45,364 nucleotides of DNA from an uncultured Bacteroidales bacterium (GTDB taxonomy: Bacteria > Bacteroidota > Bacteroidia > Bacteroidales > Bacteroidaceae): positions 1-45,364 of the forward strand of contig CADCIO010000020.1 of the NCBI GenBank assembly GCA_902801475.1, in the 5' to 3' direction. Position numbers and translations under genes: made by a program. Positions 42,869 to 45,364 of the stretch are shown piece after piece; the first letter of the stretch is position 1, and every line of letters starts with the position of its first letter. A model generated the notes under the pieces. The model saw only the letters and a list, made by a program, of their open reading frames with translations. It did not search any database and was not told the origin of the DNA.

Positions 42869-44203
42869 TTAACCATTTTCCTCCAACACCCAGGTGTCCT
42901 TAAATCCACCTCCCTGTGAAGAGTTCACCACGAATGAATCAGGATTTCGTGAGAACCGCGTCAGTCCACTCGCCCATACCTTGGTCTCTTTTCCGCTAAC
43001 CACGAAGGCTCGAAGATCTGCCTTGCGTTCCACAGGCTTATCATCCTCCAGTATCTCAAGATCCTTGAAGTCGATGACCTCCTGAGCGATCCAACGTCGT
43101 GGCTGGTCGATGATCAATTCCTTCAATTCTTTAAGCTTCTCTTTCGACAAATCCTTGCCGAACACCACTCCATAACCACCAGCCTCGCTAACATCCTTGA
43201 TGACCAGACGCTGGATGTTCGCCAGCACATAGTCATAGTCTTTCTTGAAATACGGCAGATAGGTTGGGGCATTCTGCAGGATAGGCTGCTCTCCAAGATA
43301 ATATTCCACCATCTTGGGAACGAAGTAATAAATCCCCTTGTCGTCAGCTACACCATTGCCGATAGCATTAAGAAGTGCCACATTGCCAGCCTTGTATGCC
43401 TGCATCACATTCGGAATGCCCAACAAGGAAGAAGCCTCAAAAATCAATGGGTCCATGTATTCATCACTCACACGACGGTAGATGCAGCCCACTCGGGTCT
43501 TTTCCTTGTAAATGCCCGCATAGTAAACCTTATTGTCCTCTACAAAGAGGTCGCCAGGATATGCCAACGTGGCACCAGTCTTCTCTGCAAAATAGCTGTG
43601 CTCAAAGTAAGCAGAGTTGTAGCGACCTGGAGTCAGAATGACAGAGATACCCCTGCCGTTGTTCATCTCATCCATCATCGTGGAGAGCAATTTGGAATAG
43701 TTGCGATTTTCAGCCACAGCATTCTGGGTGAAGGTCTGAGGCGACACCTTACGGGTAATCTCTCGGGCAATCATCGGATAGCTGGCACCAGAGGGAATGC
43801 GCAAATTGTCCTCCAGCACATACCATTGGCCGTCCTTTCCTTCCACAAGGTCGATCCCGGCAATGTGGGCATACACCTCCCCTGTTGGGCTAATTCCTTC
43901 ACATTCTGGCATATAACCTTTTGAGGAGTACACAAACTCTTCAGGAACAATGCCATCCTTGATGATGCGCTTGTCGTGATACACATCCCAAAGGAACTTG
44001 TTTAATGCTGTCACACGCTGCCTGAGACCATTCTCCAGATAAGCCCAATCACTACCTGAGATGATTCGGGGGATGGAGTCAAAGGGGAAAAGTTGCTCAT
44101 TGAAAACCCCGTGCTTATACACTCCGAATCTCACGCCATATCTTTCCATCCATTTATTGACAGTGTCTCGGCTGTCAATCAGCTCATTAATCCTGATATT
44201 CAT
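42869..44203 (-). CDS. Circularly permuted ATP-grasp type 2 ligase
   Basis: A 444-residue predicted carboxylate-amine ligase. Diagnostic segments are VLEDNLRIPSGASYPM, ILTPGRYNSAYFEH, CIYRRVSDEYMDPLIF, GNGVADDKGIYYFVPKM, EAGGYGVVFGKDL, and the C-terminal RAFVVSG...VWASGLTRFS. The family is predicted to form amide or peptide bonds in small metabolites or on protein ends. It leads an operon of six genes with its own promoter. I chose the ATG at 44203 (MNIRINELID), because the 18 upstream codons do not look conserved; the start at 44257 lies within the transcript too. Confidence 0.92.
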   Translation of the reverse strand: MNIRINELIDSRDTVNKWMERYGVRFGVYKHGVFNEQLFPFDSIPRIISGSDWAYLENGLRQRVTALNKFLWDVYHDKRIIKDGIVPEEFVYSSKGYMPECEGISPTGEVYAHIAGIDLVEGKDGQWYVLEDNLRIPSGASYPMIAREITRKVSPQTFTQNAVAENRNYSKLLSTMMDEMNNGRGISVILTPGRYNSAYFEHSYFAEKTGATLAYPGDLFVEDNKVYYAGIYKEKTRVGCIYRRVSDEYMDPLIFEASSLLGIPNVMQAYKAGNVALLNAIGNGVADDKGIYYFVPKMVEYYLGEQPILQNAPTYLPYFKKDYDYVLANIQRLVIKDVSEAGGYGVVFGKDLSKEKLKELKELIIDQPRRWIAQEVIDFKDLEILEDDKPVERKADLRAFVVSGKETKVWASGLTRFSRNPDSFVVNSSQGGGFKDTWVLEENG

Positions 44204-44308
44204 ATTTATCCTGTGTTGTGTTATAAGTTTGTGTTTGTGTCTCAAAGCTAATAACAATTATACTCCTTATTAATTCTCACATTGGCAACTTTATTCTCTT
44301 TCACAGTG

Positions 44309-44339
44309 CAAAGGTACATCATTTTGAATAACTGCCAAA
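44309..44339 (-). promoter_or_regulatory. Promoter of the ATP-grasp/alpha-E/transglutaminase operon
   Basis: On the minus strand TTTG (44339-44336) and TACCTTTG (44316-44309) are 19 nt apart. It gives a leader of about 100 nt to the ATG at 44203. Confidence 0.75.
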
Positions 44340-44770
44340 ACAAACAAGAAGAAAATTATCAATAATGATACTATTTTAACACAAAACAATGCTTTTTGAA
44401 ACATTTTATGCGAAATACATTTCAAATTGAAAGCATTTAAAAGTATTTACTTTCTATTTGAAATCATCAAAGAATTCTTCATCTTGCATCAAAGCGCTAC
44501 CTCATTCCTACACAAAAATCCACCTCAAATGCCTTTTTTTGCAAAGATACAAAAAAATCTCCCGTATTCCATCAGAACACGGGAAACTTTTCATTTATCA
44601 TTTTTCATTTATCATTTAGCGCAGCGCTTCTCTTTGCTCTTTTGTGCATTACAAACAAAAGGAACGCAAAACAAAATATACAATAAGACACGTTTCATAT
44701 ATCTTTTATTCTTTTCTTAAAATGCCCCACGATTCTCACGAACAGCGAGGTGAACCTACATATTAAAAGG
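44340..44770. other. AT-rich gene-free region
   Basis: No convincing gene. It contains A/T tracts, a tandem catttatcattttt-type repeat near 44589-44618, an isolated minus-strand TATCTTTG at 44542-44549, and a CCCGT/ACGGG hairpin at 44561-44583 followed by a T-run on the minus strand. Confidence 0.55.
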
Positions 44771-44785
44771 CTCCACGAGGTGGAG
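44771..44785 (-). terminator. Possible terminator of the small lipoprotein gene
   Basis: CTCCAC/GTGGAG with a 3-nt loop, followed on the minus strand by CCTTTTAATAT. It lies 35 bp past the stop at 44820. Confidence 0.5.
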
Positions 44786-44819
44786 TTGTTGCTTTAGTCG
44801 GCCAACTATCTACGACCTC

Positions 44820-45206
44820 TCAGGGAGAGGGATCACCATATTTGTTCGATTTGTGAGATTCGTGTTCGACCATATCAAACGAAATCACCTTTTCTCCTGC
44901 CCATTCATCTTCAATTTTTATGGTGATTCGCAAGGTCGCCAAGCGAATATTCTCTTGAATTCGTGTGTAAAGTGGGTCATTTTTAGCCGATGGAGTGCAA
45001 TTTGCGAAGGTTTTCACCTTCTCTGAAAAGCATCGAATACTGTCGTTGGATACCTGTTTTAAGCCTTGGGACTCGTAAAAATAGTCCTCCAAGATGCTGT
45101 GAGAGGGGTCTTCAAGGTGCTCACAACTGGTGAAAAAGAGTGAAAAGGCACACAGGCATAGACATAAAAAAGCCCTGCCACGATGAGCAAAACTCATGCG
45201 TGACAA
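44820..45206 (-). CDS. Small lipoprotein of unknown function
   Basis: A 128-residue predicted lipoprotein. The signal peptide carries an unusual cysteine-rich core (FLCLCLCAFSLFFTSC) with the lipobox at FTSC. The mature part is short and mixed (HSILEDYFYESQGLKQVSNDSIRCFSEKV, RITIKIEDEWAGEKVISFDMVEHES). The last ~15 codons coincide with a sequence also found at 1988-2002, outside any gene, so the C-terminus may derive from an interspersed repeat. I do not recognise the family. The start could also be the ATG three codons downstream. Confidence 0.6.
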   Translation of the reverse strand: MSRMSFAHRGRAFLCLCLCAFSLFFTSCEHLEDPSHSILEDYFYESQGLKQVSNDSIRCFSEKVKTFANCTPSAKNDPLYTRIQENIRLATLRITIKIEDEWAGEKVISFDMVEHESHKSNKYGDPSP

Positions 45207-45244
45207 GGCAAGGATGTTATGAACAGGGATTCCTTTTCTTATAT

Positions 45245-45322
45245 CACATGACGTAATAGGGGAGATAATAACTCCCTCGTAATCAAGTATTTACAATTCA
45301 CATCGGTTGCTTGTGTCATGTG
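45245..45322 (-). promoter_or_regulatory. Structured leader of the small lipoprotein gene
   Basis: CACATGAC (45245-45252) and GTCATGTG (45315-45322) can pair over 8 bp. They enclose a second hairpin, GGGAG/CTCCC at 45260-45264 and 45272-45276. Both lie in the predicted 130-nt untranslated leader. Confidence 0.4.
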
Positions 45323-45341
45323 CGTAAAGGATTAGTTATTG

Positions 45342-45349
45342 CAAAGATA
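45342..45349 (-). promoter_or_regulatory. -7 box of the small lipoprotein gene
   Basis: The minus strand reads TATCTTTG. The expected upstream TTTG box would fall outside the window. Confidence 0.5.
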
Positions 45350-45364
45350 AAGGATTTAATTTAC

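Noticed and set aside
44427..44720. 97-codon open frame in the AT-rich region
   Set aside because: It is Phe/Ile/Leu-rich through AT bias, crosses a terminator-like hairpin and has no promoter or domain.

Overview
The window looks like chromosomal DNA of a Bacteroidales bacterium, most likely Prevotellaceae. Genes are preceded by the Bacteroidetes sigma-factor promoter (TTTG, about 19-20 nt, then TAnnTTTG) rather than by E. coli-type -35/-10 boxes. Shine-Dalgarno sequences are weak. Many products are short lipoproteins or exported proteins of Bacteroidetes families (DUF4252, DUF4369, DUF4861, DUF4923, lipocalin-like). I saw no rRNA, tRNA, CRISPR array or intact insertion sequence.

Layout. 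1-4.9 kb: a lipoprotein built from duplicated lipocalin-like modules, a repeat-rich spacer, a DPP IV-type peptidase and a 3'-truncated beta-carbonic anhydrase. 4.9-10.5 kb: an aminotransferase, then a tight operon of a TlpA-like thioredoxin, a MATE exporter, a DUF3737 beta-helix protein and a PatB/MalY-type C-S lyase. 10.6-16.8 kb: pnp, a coiled-coil lipoprotein, a thioredoxin-like lipoprotein without CxxC, mannose-1-phosphate guanylyltransferase and an HMA-like protein without cysteines. 16.9-21.2 kb: an operon of an orphan FecE/BtuD-type ABC ATPase, an exported CbiK-like protein with altered metal ligands, an ABC-F (Uup) ATPase and the GTPase EngB. 21.4-25.0 kb: two surface-polysaccharide genes, a GT2 glycosyltransferase and a single-chain fusion of an ATP-grasp ligase to a WecE-type sugar aminotransferase, behind a long, apparently structured leader. 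25.2-33.4 kb: housekeeping genes: rho with a large disordered insert, a DUF4369 lipoprotein, asnS, an RsuA/RluB-type pseudouridine synthase with a Gly/Gln/Tyr/Arg repeat tail, purB, a membrane protein and a DivIC/FtsB protein. 33.6-38.6 kb: DUF4923, DUF4861 and a five-gene ECF sigma/anti-sigma operon containing three DUF4252-type exported proteins. 38.8-44.3 kb: a six-gene operon of circularly permuted ATP-grasp, alpha-E, transglutaminase-like, two AstE/AspA-like proteins and a class I glutamine amidotransferase. 44.8-45.2 kb: a small lipoprotein.

The strongest candidate for an undescribed system is the last operon (38.8-44.3 kb). Five of its six genes are joined by 4-bp start/stop overlaps. 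It combines the predicted peptide/amide-ligase core (ATP-grasp, alpha-E, transglutaminase) with an intact zinc acylase-like enzyme and, next to it, a paralogue in which both zinc histidines and the catalytic glutamate are replaced. That pattern suggests an enzyme/pseudoenzyme pair. Next in interest are the ATP-grasp/aminotransferase fusion with its structured leader, the sigma/DUF4252 operon, and the exported CbiK-like protein paired with an orphan ABC ATPase. All functional statements rest on reading motifs by eye; no database search was run.
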